DNA of 6,573 nucleotides from Desulfobacterales bacterium (GCA_030672485.1 DAOVGH010000015.1:1-6573); one strand, 5' to 3'. Counted from the first letter of the stretch, positions 1 to 5,993 are shown. Program-made: numbers and translations. Notes: generated from the sequence alone by a model not told the origin.

Positions 1-33
1 CTCATCATCTACTACGAGGATTGTATCTGCCAT
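1..33 (-). CDS. Response regulator receiver protein, N-terminal 11 codons only (partial)
   Basis: The minus strand from 33 reads ATG followed by ten codons giving MADTILVVDDE before the window ends. A hydrophobic beta strand followed by an acidic pair (DDE) is the classic first strand and Mg2+-binding pocket of CheY-like receiver domains. The gene could be a simple response regulator, an NtrC- or OmpR-type regulator, or another receiver-containing protein; the output domain is off the window. No strong ribosome-binding site precedes the ATG. The closest purine stretch (GGACAGCGAT) is the edge of a heptamer repeat. It is codirectional with lpxB and separated from it by 75 bp, so it may be the last gene of the operon or the first of a new one. 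Confidence 0.7.
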   Translation of the reverse strand, partial: MADTILVVDDE

Positions 34-108
34 ATCGCTGTCCGTTGTCCGTTATTTTTGCAACTGACAACTGATATCTTTGTTAGGCTAACTTTAGGCA
101 CTTTACAG
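34..108. other. Intergenic region between lpxB and the response regulator
   Basis: These 75 bases hold the inverted heptamer pair (41-74) and a small 11-bp palindrome gttaggctaac (82-92). I see no convincing -35/-10 pair, no stem with a U-tract and no strong ribosome-binding site. Whether the regulator is cotranscribed with lpxB cannot be decided from the sequence. Confidence 0.5.
41..74. repeat. Inverted pair of heptamer repeats between lpxB and the response regulator
   Basis: Positions 41-54 are two heptamers (tccgttg, tccgtta). Positions 61-74 are two identical heptamers caactga, which read tcagttg on the other strand. The two halves face each other across a 6-base loop (tttttg) and can pair at 11 of 14 positions, giving an imperfect stem-loop. 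No U-run follows in the direction of transcription, so it does not look like an intrinsic terminator. The same TCNGTTR heptamer family occurs at 2211-2293 and 3126-3160. Confidence 0.7.
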
Positions 109-1254
109 TTAAAGTCCCATCATCTCCCATGCAATATAGGCAACCTTTTTGGAGGCACCACCTTGACCGAGTTTCTCCTTTACCGATCTTAATCCTTTTT
201 TCATGTCTTCCCTTAACCCATCGTTTTTTAGGATGGCCAAGGCCTCTTCTGCTAAACAAAGGGCGGTTGCCTTATGTTGAATCAATTCCGGAACTATAGG
301 TTTTCCAGCAACTAGGTTTACCAGGCCGATATGAGACACCTTTGCGAGGAATCGGGCAAGAACATAGCTTAAGGTGGATACCTTATAGGCGATTACCATG
401 GGTGTTTCCATTATTGCTGCCTCCAAGGTAGCAGTCCCGGATGCAATTAAGGCCAAATCAGCGATCTTCAATAGCTCCTTTGTATCAGACCTTTCAATGG
501 CAACATCTATTTTGGCATCTCTTAAATAGGGCTTGACCACACCCTCTCTCACGGTCGATGCTAAAGGCAAAACGCAATAAAGACGAGGATAATAGTGAGA
601 GATGATTTCAGCCGCATCGATCATTACTGGCATATGCCTGACAACCTCCTCAGTCCTGCTCCCGGGCAGCAATCCAAGGATAGGGCCCCTCTCACAACTA
701 ATGCCTAAACGTTCCCTAATCTCTGCCTTACCTCTTTTAGGTAGGGGTAAATCCAGGAGTGGATGCCCCACGTATTCCACTGTAAGACCAAGTTTCCGGT
801 AGAATTCCTTCTCAAAGGGAAGAATAACCGCTACCCCATCTACCCTTTTAGCTATCTTTCTAACCCTCCTTTTCCACCATGCCCATACCTGGGGAGGAAC
901 ATAGTAAAGTACAGGTATACCAAGAGCATGGGCTTTTTTGGCCAAACTTAGATTAAAGCCCGGATAGTCAATGAGTATTAAGAGGTCTGGAGGACTGCCA
1001 GCTAACATCATTCTGAACTGCCTCAGGGCCTGAAGGATATATCTAATCCTGGGCATGACTTCCGTCATCCCCACTACAGCCATAGCTGATAGTTGATACA
1101 TAATTCTAACACCAACCCTCTCCATCTCCGGGCCACCAAGGCCGAAAAACCCTATATCAGGCGACAACCTTTTCATTGCCAAGACCAAACCTGCCCCATA
1201 TATATCCCCTGAGACCTCTCCTGCTATGATCATTACGCTTTTTTTAGTGCTCAA
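109..1254 (-). CDS. lpxB: Lipid-A-disaccharide synthase (LpxB)
   Basis: LpxB is a GT19 glycosyltransferase of the inner-membrane face. It joins UDP-2,3-diacylglucosamine to lipid X, forming the beta-1,6 disaccharide of lipid A. The 381-residue length matches E. coli LpxB (382). Visible family motifs are AGEVSGD (11-17), GLGGPEM (38-44), SAMAVVGMTEV (56-66), IDYPGFN (95-101, D96 corresponding to the essential Asp98 of E. coli), YYVPPQVWAW (117-126), YVGHPL (161-166), LPGSR (196-200) and SGTATLE (272-278). It starts with TTG at 1254, one base after the oxidoreductase stop, and the N-terminus aligns with the family. No good ribosome-binding site is visible, so translational coupling is likely. 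The ATG at 1233 would begin inside the first beta strand and is less likely. The protein continues the LpxA-LpxD-LpxI pathway encoded upstream. Confidence 0.97.
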   Translation of the reverse strand: MSTKKSVMIIAGEVSGDIYGAGLVLAMKRLSPDIGFFGLGGPEMERVGVRIMYQLSAMAVVGMTEVMPRIRYILQALRQFRMMLAGSPPDLLILIDYPGFNLSLAKKAHALGIPVLYYVPPQVWAWWKRRVRKIAKRVDGVAVILPFEKEFYRKLGLTVEYVGHPLLDLPLPKRGKAEIRERLGISCERGPILGLLPGSRTEEVVRHMPVMIDAAEIISHYYPRLYCVLPLASTVREGVVKPYLRDAKIDVAIERSDTKELLKIADLALIASGTATLEAAIMETPMVIAYKVSTLSYVLARFLAKVSHIGLVNLVAGKPIVPELIQHKATALCLAEEALAILKNDGLREDMKKGLRSVKEKLGQGGASKKVAYIAWEMMGL

Positions 1255-1255
1255 T

Positions 1256-2299
1256 TCAGGATGTGATCTTTGCCTTTCCTTTTATCTGGTCAATAATACA
1301 GAGGGCAACAGCGAGGGCCCTCTTTCCATCAACTCCGGTGACCTTGGGCTCTGTACCCCCTTTTATGGCCTCCACAAAGGATCTAATCTGATCGGCCAAC
1401 GGATCACTATCAGGAAATTTATCTTCTCTATGGACTAGGGAGGAACCATCGGTAGAATCTTTCCCGCTTCCTTCAAGGTGGGTTACACTGATCTTTCTAT
1501 TGCCATAATCAACTGATATGCAGTTATCAGGTTGGAAGATCCGAACCATTCTAAGCGATTCATTTGAAACCCGGCTTGCCGTTACGTTTGCTACGGTACC
1601 ATTGGCAAATATGATCCTCACGCTGGCAATATCTATGTTATCACCCATAACAGGCATCCCAACGGCATCTATCTCTTCAATCTCCGAATCTACCAAGTGC
1701 AGGATAATGTCCAGATCATGAATCATGAGGTCCAAAACCACATCTACATCTGTTCCCCTCTTCGTAAAGAAGTTAAGCCGGTGAGATTCAATAAAAATAG
1801 GCTTAGAGAGCAGTGACTCCATCTTGACCACCGCAGGATTAAAGCGTTCTATGTGTCCTATCTGCAAAATAGTATTCCTTTCTTTTGCCATTTCTATCAG
1901 CCTATCAGCATCCCGCAACTTAAGGGTGATGGGCTTTTCAACTAATAGATGCGTGCCATGGGTCAAAATATCATGCGCAATTTCAAAGTGGGATACTGTT
2001 GGAACTGCCAAACTGAGGCCGTCCACAGAGGGAAGAAGTTCGGTATGACTGTTGTAGGCTTTAGTATTATACTTACGTGCTACTTCTTTTGCCCTCTTAA
2101 AATCTATATCAGCAAGCCCGACCAGATCAACATCTTCCATAGAGGCATACTTCTGGGCATGTAACTCGCCTACGTAACCCACCCCCACAACGCCTAGACG
2201 CAATTTCTGGTCCGTTGCCTGCCCGCCATCGTCCCGCTTTGCGGGACTCAGGCGAGGCGGGCGGGTCCGTTGTCCGTTATCTGTTATCCGTCCCTTCAT
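1256..2299 (-). CDS. Gfo/Idh/MocA-family NAD(P)-dependent oxidoreductase, possible UDP-GlcNAc 3-dehydrogenase (GnnA-like)
   Basis: The 347-residue product has an N-terminal Rossmann fold with GVGYVG (39-44), the family EKP motif (121-123, Lys122 probably catalytic), the segment IGHIERFNPA (147-156), and a C-terminal domain with DLMIHDLD (190-197) carrying the usual Asp/His pair. Family members oxidise or reduce sugars and sugar nucleotides. The GHxERFNPA signature as I recall it and the place inside a lipid A operon point to a UDP-GlcNAc 3-dehydrogenase such as GnnA, which works with the aminotransferase GnnB to make UDP-GlcNAc3N. No GnnB is in the window, so the exact substrate is inference. 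The ATG at 2299 has GAGGA a few bases upstream, but residues 1-32 are low in family character and come from a repeat/hairpin block. The family-like core begins near TTG 2203 (LRLGVVGVG), which has no clear ribosome-binding site. Confidence 0.88.
   Translation of the reverse strand: MKGRITDNGQRTRPPRLSPAKRDDGGQATDQKLRLGVVGVGYVGELHAQKYASMEDVDLVGLADIDFKRAKEVARKYNTKAYNSHTELLPSVDGLSLAVPTVSHFEIAHDILTHGTHLLVEKPITLKLRDADRLIEMAKERNTILQIGHIERFNPAVVKMESLLSKPIFIESHRLNFFTKRGTDVDVVLDLMIHDLDIILHLVDSEIEEIDAVGMPVMGDNIDIASVRIIFANGTVANVTASRVSNESLRMVRIFQPDNCISVDYGNRKISVTHLEGSGKDSTDGSSLVHREDKFPDSDPLADQIRSFVEAIKGGTEPKVTGVDGKRALAVALCIIDQIKGKAKITS
2211..2293. repeat. Heptamer repeat array interrupted by a GC-rich hairpin, inside the 5' end of the oxidoreductase gene
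   Basis: The plus strand shows one heptamer tccgttg at 2211-2217, a 48-bp GC-rich insert, and then four consecutive heptamers: tccgttg (2266-2272), tccgtta (2273-2279), tctgtta (2280-2286) and tccgtcc (2287-2293). On the minus strand the block is translated as most of residues 3-30 of the oxidoreductase tail, including the NGQ tripeptide also seen near the LpxI start. The reading frame stays open through all of it. Confidence 0.85.
2218..2265. repeat. 48-bp two-part hairpin element (REP/MITE-like)
   Basis: The outer arms 2218-2227 and 2256-2265 pair over ten positions with one G-U wobble. The inner arms gtcccgc (2231-2237) and gcgggac (2241-2247) pair perfectly around a ttt loop. The two stems are separated by an asymmetric internal loop (3 and 8 bases). 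The element is far more GC-rich than its surroundings and is bordered directly on both sides by the identical heptamer tccgttg. It resembles a short palindromic mobile repeat. No U-tract follows on either strand, so it is not a standard terminator. Confidence 0.75.
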
Positions 2300-2300
2300 G

Positions 2301-2307
2301 CTTCCTC
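2301..2307 (-). promoter_or_regulatory. Ribosome-binding site supporting the ATG 2299 start
   Basis: The minus strand reads GAGGAAGC directly before the ATG at 2299. Spacing from GAGG is about four bases, slightly short but usable. This is the best translation signal near the oxidoreductase start and favours translation through the repeat block rather than from TTG 2203. Confidence 0.5.
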
Positions 2308-2322
2308 ATAGTGCCTGCTGAT

Positions 2323-3147
2323 CTATCTGGATACTATGGCAATACGGCTATTATTTGCCAGTCTTATCATCTCCTCCTTATCAAATATAAGGGTCTTGCC
2401 TGCTTCAATTGCCAGAACAGATGCATTAACAGCTGACATAACCTCGATGGTGTTAAGACCGACAGCTGGCAGATCAAACCTGAGATCCTGATTGGGCTTA
2501 CTAACTTTGACAACCACCGCATTTTCTCTGGCTAATTCCCCTCCCCTTAGTATTGTCTTATCGGTTCCCTCTATGGCCTCTACTGCCAGGACTGTCTTTC
2601 TTCCAACCACGACACTATGCCCTATATCCAGGCGGCCTAACTCCTTGGCAACCATCCAGCCAAATTCAATATCCTCCATCTGCTCTTTGCTTGGCCTTCT
2701 TTTGGTAAGACAGCCAGATGGTGCCAGAAGTTCTGGGACATACGTAGTAGAGCTTACAACCGTTATCCCTTCTTTTTCAAGCTCCCTTGCCGCAGCCCTT
2801 AGGATGTCATCATCATGCAAAATCAATAATTTTCCAATGACTGCCAGGCCTCTTAGATCTGGCCTTACATTGCCAAACATATTGGCCTTGGTGATTGCAC
2901 CTGCCATCAGAACATGACTTACCCCCCTTGATTTGAAGGCACTGAGCAAATGACCAAATTGACCAAGCCCTATCCAGGTAATCTCATCAACTTTACCGGC
3001 CAGCTCCGGCATGGTCTCCCCCTTATGTGCCACAGCAATCACCTTCAATCCCCTTCTCCTGGCTGAGTCGGCTATCAAAAGGGGGAACTTTCCACTCCCC
3101 GCGATGAGGCCTATCCTATCTAGTGACGGTTGTCCGTTACCTCCCAT
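2323..3147 (-). CDS. lpxI: UDP-2,3-diacylglucosamine pyrophosphatase LpxI (DUF1009 family)
   Basis: LpxI hydrolyses UDP-2,3-diacylglucosamine to lipid X and UMP, replacing the unrelated LpxH. With the ATG at 3147 the product has 274 residues, close to the roughly 280 of the family. Recognisable parts are the N-terminal strand and loop GLIAGSGKFPLL (13-24), the segment DDDILRAAARELE (112-124), GHSVVVGRKTVLAVEAIEGT (176-195) and QDLRFDLPAVGLNT (220-233). The latter carries aspartates in the area where Caulobacter LpxI has its important Asp225; I could not align it exactly. The neighbours lpxA and lpxB fit this step. The start is uncertain. The open frame also begins at TTG 3162 with a GGGA-like sequence upstream, while the family core begins only at about DRIGLIAG. 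The first residues (MGGNGQPSL) come from a degenerate heptamer repeat. Confidence 0.92.
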   Translation of the reverse strand: MGGNGQPSLDRIGLIAGSGKFPLLIADSARRRGLKVIAVAHKGETMPELAGKVDEITWIGLGQFGHLLSAFKSRGVSHVLMAGAITKANMFGNVRPDLRGLAVIGKLLILHDDDILRAAARELEKEGITVVSSTTYVPELLAPSGCLTKRRPSKEQMEDIEFGWMVAKELGRLDIGHSVVVGRKTVLAVEAIEGTDKTILRGGELARENAVVVKVSKPNQDLRFDLPAVGLNTIEVMSAVNASVLAIEAGKTLIFDKEEMIRLANNSRIAIVSR

Positions 3148-3160
3148 CCGTTGTGAACCC
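3126..3160. repeat. Degenerate heptamer array at the lpxA/lpxI junction
   Basis: In a 7-base register the plus strand reads acggttg (3126-3132), tccgtta (3133-3139), cctccca (3140-3146), tccgttg (3147-3153) and tgaaccc (3154-3160). Two units match the TCNGTTR family seen at 41-54 and 2266-2286, and they are exactly 14 bases apart. The block covers the lpxI start region and encodes the NGQ tripeptide in the same frame relation as in the oxidoreductase. The other units are too diverged to call alone. Confidence 0.55.
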
Positions 3161-3177
3161 AATAACTATCCCGTTAC

Positions 3178-3957
3178 CTATCTAACAATACCCCTCTTTG
3201 AGCTGACCAGGAATTCAAGGAGTATCTCCAATTCTTCAAAAGGGGCTATCTCCCTCCTTACCCTGTCCAGTGCCTCATTAAACAGGTGCCGATCGCGCCA
3301 TATAATGTGGTAAGCCCTTTTCAACCCATTCATCTTTTCTTGAGAGAATCCTTGCCTTTTAAGACCTATCTGATTTAATCCATATAATTTTGCCCTGTCG
3401 CCAGAGGCCATCATGAAAGGGGGGACGTCTTTGACAAGGGCCGATTTTCCTCCGATGAATGCGTAGGTTCCTATCCTGACAAACTGATGTATTGCCACCA
3501 GACCCCCAATGATGGCGTAGTCACCTATCTCTATATGACCGCCAAGGGTTGCGGCATTTGACATAATAATGGAATTACCCAAGGTACAGTCATGGGCTAC
3601 GTGGGCATAGGCCATAAGGTAATTTTCGTTCCCAACCTTTGTGACTCGATCCTGCTTGGTCGTGGCCCGGTTAATGGTCACAAACTCCCTTATTATGTTT
3701 TCATCCCCAATAATGACCCTGGTATCCTCACCCTGGTAACCTACATCTTGGGGAGGTAAACCAATGGAGACGAAGGGGTAAATCTTGTTTCTTTCCCCTA
3801 TTACCGTACTGCCGTCTATAACAACATGGGAATCAATAACGGTATCCCTGCCTACTGCTACCTTTTCACCTATTATTGAAAATGGCCCGATCTTAACCCC
3901 ATCGGCTATCTTCGCCTTTGGGGAGACTACAGCAGATGGATGAATATCTACTCCCAT
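3178..3957 (-). CDS. lpxA: Acyl-ACP--UDP-N-acetylglucosamine O-acyltransferase (LpxA)
   Basis: LpxA is a cytosolic trimeric left-handed beta-helix enzyme that transfers a 3-hydroxyacyl chain from ACP to the 3-position of UDP-GlcNAc, the first step of lipid A synthesis. The product starts MGVDIHPSAVVSPKAKI and shows hexapeptide repeats over most of its length, then a helical C-terminus ending SSKRGIVR. The signature AHVAHDC holds the general-base histidine equivalent to E. coli His125 (residue 122 here). The GGH, IHQF and IGG positions match E. coli His144, His160 and Gly173. The glycine at the 173 equivalent leaves the acyl pocket open, as in the C14-selective E. coli enzyme; chain length remains inference. 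ATG 3957 is chosen because AAGGTG lies six bases upstream. The in-frame GTG 3966 overlaps the fabZ stop and would add three residues, giving exactly 262 as in E. coli. The fabZ stop lies five bases before the ATG. Confidence 0.97.
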   Translation of the reverse strand: MGVDIHPSAVVSPKAKIADGVKIGPFSIIGEKVAVGRDTVIDSHVVIDGSTVIGERNKIYPFVSIGLPPQDVGYQGEDTRVIIGDENIIREFVTINRATTKQDRVTKVGNENYLMAYAHVAHDCTLGNSIIMSNAATLGGHIEIGDYAIIGGLVAIHQFVRIGTYAFIGGKSALVKDVPPFMMASGDRAKLYGLNQIGLKRQGFSQEKMNGLKRAYHIIWRDRHLFNEALDRVRREIAPFEELEILLEFLVSSKRGIVR

Positions 3958-3962
3958 TTCCC

Positions 3963-4421
3963 TCACCTTAGTGCAGCTACTAACTCAGCTTCTGCCGCTA
4001 TCGTATTCTGTACCGTTGCCTTGCCTTTCATTTTCCATATTCTGCTACCCTTTCTCATGGCAGTCAGCTCAAAGAGGATCTGGTCACCCGGAACTATTGG
4101 TTTTCTAAATCTTACCTTGTCCATAGCCACGAAGTATATGGCACTATCAACCCCTTCTTTCATACTCTCTGGTTCCGATAATCTGGCAAGTATTCCACCT
4201 ACCTGAGCCATGGCCTCTATCACCAGAACGCCAGGCATAATGGGGTTTCCCGGAAAATGACCCTCAAAGAAAGGCTCATTTATGGTTACGTTCTTTACTC
4301 CCACTATCCTCTCTCCCAACTCGAGCTCGGTAATCATATCCACAAGGAGGAACGGATGCCTGTGTGGGAGTACCTTTATGATGTCCTTGTGAGTCAGTGG
4401 CAGCTCCATTACTCTATTCAC
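3963..4421 (-). CDS. fabZ: 3-hydroxyacyl-[acyl-carrier-protein] dehydratase FabZ
   Basis: FabZ is a cytosolic hot-dog-fold enzyme that dehydrates 3-hydroxyacyl-ACP to trans-2-enoyl-ACP, so it competes with LpxA and LpxD for the same substrate. The 152-residue length is typical. It shows LPHRHPFLLVDMI (18-30), FFEGHFPGNPIMPGVLVIEA (51-70) with catalytic His55 and Glu69, and MAQVGG (71-76). The GTG at 4421 overlaps the lpxD TGA by four bases, with GAGGAG 11 bases upstream. An ATG at 4409 has AAGGAG 11 bases upstream and is about equally good; it would shorten the protein by four residues. The lpxD-fabZ-lpxA order is widespread in Gram-negative bacteria and probably helps balance membrane phospholipid and lipid A synthesis. 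Confidence 0.97.
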   Translation of the reverse strand: MNRVMELPLTHKDIIKVLPHRHPFLLVDMITELELGERIVGVKNVTINEPFFEGHFPGNPIMPGVLVIEAMAQVGGILARLSEPESMKEGVDSAIYFVAMDKVRFRKPIVPGDQILFELTAMRKGSRIWKMKGKATVQNTIAAEAELVAALR

Positions 4422-5461
4422 TCCTTTCTTAACTCCTCTTCCAGTTCCTTAACCCTATTTTCTAACTCCTTCACTCTATCCGAATACTCGGGCAGTCTCC
4501 TTATATGCCCTCTGGTTTTCAACCAGAGGCGATGAGGCATGGCTGGCATGCCGGAAACAACCTCACCGGACCGAATGGATTTGGTCACACCAGATCTTGC
4601 ACCAATCATGACCCGATCACCTATCTCAATATGGTCTGTAAAACCGACCTGCCCTCCTATAACGACGCTCTTTCCTATTGTGGTGCTTCCCCCAATACCC
4701 ACCTGGGCGACGATAATGGTATTGTCACCCACAACTACATTATGCCCTATTTGAACAAGGTTATCGGTTTTTACGCCCTTCCCAATCAATGTCTTACCAA
4801 GGGCGGCCCTATCAATGGCATTATTTGCCCCGATCTCGACATTATCTTCTATCTGAACAATCCCTGTTTGTGGAATCTTGACGCTTTCATCACCATCCCT
4901 GGCGTAACCAAAGCCATCACTTCCTATGACAGTTCCCGCATGAATAATTGCTTCCCTCCCTATTATACAATCGGACATTATTGTTACATTTGGATAGATA
5001 ACACTTCCATCTCCCACGGTGACCCTGTCGCCAACATAGACACCTGGGAAAAGAATGACTTCATTGCCTATTACTGACTCCCTCCCAACATAAACAAAGG
5101 GATAGATGGATACATCTCTTCCCACCTGAGTTCCTTCTCCGATTATGGCTTTTTCACTAATTCCCGGGAAGCGAGGGACCGGAGGAGCAAACATGGCCGC
5201 CACCCTGGCATAGACAAGGTAGGGATCAGAAACTATTAATTGTGGGGCTTGATAAAGACTGGAAAGTTCCCTCACGATAAGGGCCGATGCCTTTGTTACC
5301 CTGATCTGATCCTTTAACCGTGGGTCCGCCAAAAAGGATATCTCTCCCTTTTGAGCTAAAACAAGGGAATTGATCCCTTTTATGAGAATCTGATCATTGC
5401 CTACGACGGTGCCACCTGTTGATTCAGCTATGTGCTTAAGGGTCAGTTCCAAGGCTGTCAA
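4418..5461 (-). CDS. lpxD: UDP-3-O-(3-hydroxyacyl)glucosamine N-acyltransferase (LpxD)
   Basis: LpxD adds the second 3-hydroxyacyl chain, to the 2-amine of the UDP-3-O-acylglucosamine left after LpxC deacetylation. At 347 residues it is close to E. coli LpxD (341). An N-terminal uridine-binding domain (about 1-100) is followed by a hexapeptide left-handed beta-helix (about 103-295). It holds the LpxD motif GSDGFGY (180-186) and QIGHNVVVGDN (237-247) with His240 equivalent to catalytic His239. The C-terminus from about 322 is a charged heptad helix, as expected for the trimer-end coiled coil. The TTG start at 5461 lies one base after the skp stop, with GGAG seven bases upstream, and fits the family N-terminus. 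No in-frame ATG lies nearby. lpxC is not in the window. Confidence 0.97.
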   Translation of the reverse strand: MTALELTLKHIAESTGGTVVGNDQILIKGINSLVLAQKGEISFLADPRLKDQIRVTKASALIVRELSSLYQAPQLIVSDPYLVYARVAAMFAPPVPRFPGISEKAIIGEGTQVGRDVSIYPFVYVGRESVIGNEVILFPGVYVGDRVTVGDGSVIYPNVTIMSDCIIGREAIIHAGTVIGSDGFGYARDGDESVKIPQTGIVQIEDNVEIGANNAIDRAALGKTLIGKGVKTDNLVQIGHNVVVGDNTIIVAQVGIGGSTTIGKSVVIGGQVGFTDHIEIGDRVMIGARSGVTKSIRSGEVVSGMPAMPHRLWLKTRGHIRRLPEYSDRVKELENRVKELEEELRKE

Positions 5462-5462
5462 C

Positions 5463-5993
5463 CTATTTCTCCGTTTCCTCTTTCATCTGATCATAGGCCT
5501 TGATGACCTTTTCGGTAATGTCGACTGGGTCGGCACAATAAAGAACACCGCCCGCCTTCTTTTCCATTATCAAGGTGTAGTTTCCCTCTGAGCCCATCTT
5601 TTCAATGATCTTTCCTAATTCCTTAAGGATCCGTTCTTTTTCCTTTTCCTGCCCCCTCATCATCTCTTCATTCAAATCCTTGTAAAAATATTCCAGCTCT
5701 CTGGTCTTTCTCTTAATGGTCCTCCTTTTATCTTCCTGGGCATCCATACTCAACATCATAGCCTGTTTCTCCAATTCCTTCCTTAACTCCAAAAGTTCCT
5801 TTTGCATTGCATCAAGCTGTGCCTGGAGGACATTTTTTTTCTTCTGTAGAAGCCCAACGACCTTTTGCCCTTCCTTGGATTCCTGGAGACATCTTTGAAG
5901 ATCAATTAAACCAACCTTGATATGGTCTTCCCCCAGGGCTATACTATGGGCCAATAGGACCCCAATAATAGAAAATAAGAGACTCTTTTTCAT
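5463..5993 (-). CDS. skp: Periplasmic chaperone Skp/OmpH family protein
   Basis: Skp-like proteins are periplasmic holdases that carry unfolded outer-membrane proteins to the BAM complex. This 176-residue protein begins with a signal peptide: two lysines, a hydrophobic core (about 4-20) and a probable cleavage after Gly21 (ALG before EDHIKVG). The mature part starts with the OmpH-type strand KVGLIDLQRCLQES. It is followed by a long, highly charged helical stretch (about 45-150, rich in Lys, Glu, Leu and Gln) expected to form the tentacle coiled coil. A C-terminal beta segment (about 135-160, NYTLIMEKKAGGVLYCADPVD) completes the body domain. The ATG at 5993 has AGGGAG six bases upstream. Position between bamA and lpxD is the conserved arrangement for this family. 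Sequence similarity within the family is low, but the overall pattern is clear. Confidence 0.93.
   Translation of the reverse strand: MKKSLLFSIIGVLLAHSIALGEDHIKVGLIDLQRCLQESKEGQKVVGLLQKKKNVLQAQLDAMQKELLELRKELEKQAMMLSMDAQEDKRRTIKRKTRELEYFYKDLNEEMMRGQEKEKERILKELGKIIEKMGSEGNYTLIMEKKAGGVLYCADPVDITEKVIKAYDQMKEETEK

Noticed and set aside
41..74. The inverted heptamers as an intrinsic terminator after lpxB
   Set aside because: The stem is imperfect (three mismatches), AT-rich in parts, and followed on the minus strand by a purine-rich stretch rather than a U-tract.
82..92. The palindrome gttaggctaac as an operator for the response regulator
   Set aside because: Only a five-base half-site with a one-base centre, single occurrence, and no promoter elements around it; chance is a sufficient explanation.
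2218..2265. The strong GC hairpin as a rho-independent terminator of lpxI transcription
   Set aside because: No U-run follows on either strand, it lies downstream of the best start codon of the next gene, and the frame is open through it.
2211..2293. The heptamer repeats as a CRISPR array
   Set aside because: The units are seven bases long and contiguous, with no uniform spacers and no cas genes nearby.
2492..2917. A 141-codon open frame on the plus strand
   Set aside because: It lies antisense within lpxI, is low-complexity (rich in Ser, Thr, Leu and Pro), and matches no family I recognise.
4505..5077. A 190-codon open frame on the plus strand
   Set aside because: It is antisense to the hexapeptide-repeat region of lpxD, has no recognisable domain or ribosome-binding site, and the minus-strand protein is unambiguous.
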